This document shows positions 36,462-38,668 of a stretch of 38,668 bases of DNA, piece by piece (the stretch's first letter is position 1; each line of letters starts with the position of its first letter). A program made the position numbers and the translations under genes. Source of the stretch: Pseudonocardia sp. CNS-004. GTDB taxonomy: Bacteria > Actinomycetota > Actinomycetes > Mycobacteriales > Pseudonocardiaceae. The stretch is taken from NCBI GenBank assembly GCA_001942185.1, contig MKJV01000131.1:1-38668 (forward strand), written 5' to 3'. The notes beneath the pieces were generated by a model. It worked only from the letters and a program-made list of their open reading frames with translations, had not been told where the DNA came from and ran no database searches.

Positions 36462-37370
36462 GTGACCGTGGAGAAGCTCGCCCCGGGTGTGTGGGGTGTC
36501 CTCGCGACGCCCCTGACGGAGGACGGTTCCGCGGTCGACACCGCGTCCCTGACGCGCCAGGTAGAGCACTACGTCCGCATCGGGGCCACCGGGCTCACCG
36601 CGCTCGGCGTGTTCGGTGAGGCGGCACGCCTCACGCCGGACGAGCGGCGCACGGTCGTCGCCACGGTGGCGGCGGCGGCCGCGGACCTGCCGATGGTGAT
36701 CGGGCTGTCGTCGCTGGACACCGAGGGTGCGTGTGTCGAGGCCGCGAACGTGCTCGACGTGCTGGACTCCCGGCCCGCGGCGCTGATGGTGCAGGTGGGC
36801 TCGTCCGACCCGGACGCGGTGGTCGGGCAGGTGAACACGGTGGCCGAGCGCACCGGGCAGGGTGTCGTCGTGCAGGACTACCCCGTGGTGAGCGGGGTGT
36901 CGATCGCCACGGACGACCTGGTCGCAGCGGTGCGGCGGATCCCGGCCGCGGTGGCCGTGAAGTCGGAGTCGTCGCCCAGCCCGCCCGCCGTCGCGACGCT
37001 GGTGGCCGGGCTGGACGTGCCGGTCTTCGGCGGGCTGGGCGGCACCGGTCTGCTCGACGAGCTCGCCGTCGGCTCCGCCGGGGCGATGACCGGCTTCTCG
37101 GTGCCGGAGGGGCTCATCGCGTGCGTGAACGCGTTCCGCGACGGCGGGTACGCGGCCGCGCGCGAGGTGTGGTGCGACTACCTGCCGCTGGTCAACTTCG
37201 AGTTCCAGGCCGGGATCGCGCTGTCGCTGCGCAAGCACAGCTTCGTGCACCGGGGGATGATCGCCACGCCCGCGGTCCGCCCGCCCGCCGCGCTCGCGCC
37301 GGAGTCGATGTTGGGCCTGCTGCGCGAGCACCTGCGGCACACACCGCACGCACTCCCGGCGTCCCGGTGA
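36462..37370 (+). CDS. Dihydrodipicolinate synthase family aldolase/dehydratase (sugar-acid catabolism type)
   Basis: This intact 302-residue class I Schiff-base enzyme has the GVFGEAARLTPDER active-site region near residue 50, Tyr140 in VVQDYPVVSG and Schiff-base Lys167 in AAVAVKSESS, as in the DHDPS superfamily. Neighbouring IlvD/Edd dehydratase and FCD regulator indicate a catabolic 2-keto-3-deoxy acid enzyme rather than lysine synthesis. Candidates are a KDG-type aldolase or a keto-deoxy-pentonate dehydratase. GTG 36462 has AGGGA six bases upstream. ATG 36441 would add seven residues. The stop overlaps the next start. Confidence 0.85.
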   Translation: MTVEKLAPGVWGVLATPLTEDGSAVDTASLTRQVEHYVRIGATGLTALGVFGEAARLTPDERRTVVATVAAAAADLPMVIGLSSLDTEGACVEAANVLDVLDSRPAALMVQVGSSDPDAVVGQVNTVAERTGQGVVVQDYPVVSGVSIATDDLVAAVRRIPAAVAVKSESSPSPPAVATLVAGLDVPVFGGLGGTGLLDELAVGSAGAMTGFSVPEGLIACVNAFRDGGYAAAREVWCDYLPLVNFEFQAGIALSLRKHSFVHRGMIATPAVRPPAALAPESMLGLLREHLRHTPHALPASR

Positions 37371-38668
37371 ACGGTCTGGACCGGGGTTTCGCCAACTACG
37401 GCGACGTCGCGTTCTCGCGGTTCCTGCGCCGCAGCTTCCTGCACGCGAGCGGTCGTTCCCCGGAGTCGCTGGAGCGGCCCGTGATCGGGATCGCGACCTC
37501 GCCGAGCGACTTCAACCCCTGTCACCGGGCGCAGCCGGAGCTGGTGACGTCGGTGGAGCGGGGGATCCTCGCTGCGGGCGGGCTGCCGATGGCGTTCCCG
37601 ACGATCTCGCTGGGGGAGAGCTTCCTGACCCCCACGTCGATGGTGTTCCGCAACCTCATGGCGATGGACGTCGAGGAGATGGTGCGGGCGCAGCCGATGG
37701 ATGCGGTCGTGCTCGTCGGTGGCTGCGACAAGACGGTGCCCGCGCAGCTGATGGGCGCGTTCTCGGCCGGCCGCCCGGCGATCCAGCTCGTCACCGGTCC
37801 GATGTCCACCGGCCGCTACCACGGCGAACGGCTCGGTGCCTGCACCGACTGCCGCCGGTTCTGGGGGCGGTACCGGGCGGGGGAGGTCGACGACGACGAG
37901 ATCGCCGAGGTCGAGCAGAACCTCGCCACCACCGCGGGCACCTGCGCGGTGATGGGGACCGCATCCACGATGGCCTGCATCGTCGAGGCGCTCGGGATGG
38001 CGCTGCCGGGCAGCGCCACCGCGCCCGCGGTGCACGCCGACCGGTTGCGCGTCGGGGAGGCCACGGGTGCGGCGGCCGTGGAGATCGCCCGCGCCGGGCG
38101 CACCCCGGACCAGGTGGTCACGCCCGCGTCGCTGCGCAACGCGCTGCGCGTGCTGCTCGCGATCGGCGGTTCGACGAACGCGCTCGTCCACCTCACCGCG
38201 GTGGCGGGCCGGCTCGGCATGCGGGTCGACCCGGACGAGCTCAACACCCTGAGCGACACCACGCCGGTCCTGGTGGAGCTCAAGCCGACCGGTGACCACT
38301 ACATGGAGGACCTGCACGCCTCCGGCGGGCTCGCCGCGGTGCTGCACGAGCTGCGGGACCTGCTCGACCTGTCCGCTCCGACCGTCACGGGGAAGACGCT
38401 CGGCGAGGTCCTGGGCGACGGGCCGCGCTGGGTCGACCGCGCCGTGGTCCGCCCGCTCGCCGACCCGGCGCGGCCCGTCGGCGGGCTGGTCTGGCTGCGG
38501 GGGTCGCTCGCCCCGCAGGCGCGGTGATCAAGCGCTCGGCGGCCGACCCGGCGCTGTTCGAGACCACCGGCCGGGCCGTCGTGTTCACCTCCCTCGCGGA
38601 CCTCGCGCGCGGATCGACGACCCCGACCTCGACGTCGAGCCCGACGACGTCCTGGTCCTGCAGAACGC
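37367..38668 (+). CDS. IlvD/Edd family sugar-acid dehydratase (partial, frame broken twice)
   Basis: This Fe-S dehydratase runs off the window. Cluster cysteines are Cys52 (DFNPCHR), Cys120 (VGGCDKT) and Cys193 (AGTCAVMG). The downstream GGSTNALVHLTAVAGRLGM is also family-typical. Breaks near 38522 and 38612 occur in the conserved GAVIKRSAADP region and beyond. Its pairing with a DHDPS-family enzyme fits an aldonate pathway (for example arabonate, xylonate or galactonate) rather than branched-chain amino acid synthesis. GTG 37367 overlaps the upstream stop as GTGA. Confidence 0.88.

Overview
The window comes from a very GC-rich actinomycete. Evidence is GC-rich third codon positions, many GTG starts, GTGA four-base start/stop overlaps, a mycothiol-type MDMPI-domain protein, a DUF1707 protein and a sugar importer without its own ATPase. 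Gene content suggests the Pseudonocardiales (Pseudonocardia-like), but that is inference. No rRNA, tRNA, CRISPR array or transposase gene was recognised. About 39 single-base losses break the reading frames of otherwise well-conserved genes. Where gene length can be tested, it is restored by adding bases back, so I read most breaks as sequencing or assembly deletions and annotate the genes as intact with the break positions noted.

Layout. 1-115: end of an unknown + strand gene. 357-3800 (-): two half-transporters forming an asymmetric heterodimeric ABC exporter. 3860-7261 (-): fused indolepyruvate ferredoxin oxidoreductase, divergent from an Lrp/AsnC regulator (7406-7840, +). 7856-18007 (-): a ten-kilobase phosphonate operon, read phnD-C-E-F-G-H-I-J-K-L-M: importer, GntR regulator and C-P lyase core. 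It has no phnN, phnO or phnP.

18339-22170 (+): KDPG aldolase, KDG kinase, an NRAMP-related transporter lacking the metal-site motifs, and a pirin. 22375-25979 (-): DUF1707 membrane protein, bifunctional class A PBP with a PASTA domain, and an MDMPI/DinB-like protein. 26044-27096 (-): LacI regulator, divergent from 27254-35503 (+): ABC sugar-binding lipoprotein, two permeases, an SDR resembling alginate-type DEH reductases, two heparinase II/III-type lyases and a YesL-like membrane protein. 35665-36363 (-): FadR-type GntR, divergent from a DHDPS-family enzyme and an IlvD/Edd dehydratase that runs off the window.

Reading together 18339-19945 and 26044-35503, the window can encode import of an acidic oligosaccharide, cytoplasmic lyase cleavage to an unsaturated uronate, reduction of the resulting DEH to KDG, phosphorylation to KDPG and cleavage to pyruvate plus glyceraldehyde-3-phosphate. 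This is an alginate-like uronan pathway with a LacI switch. The GntR/DHDPS/IlvD end probably handles a further aldonate.

The window also carries several short palindromic elements: at the phnJ/phnK junction, inside phnI, after the pirin gene, between the two lyase genes (162 bp with long inverted ends) and after the second lyase. Some lie exactly on start codons, stop codons or ribosome-binding positions.
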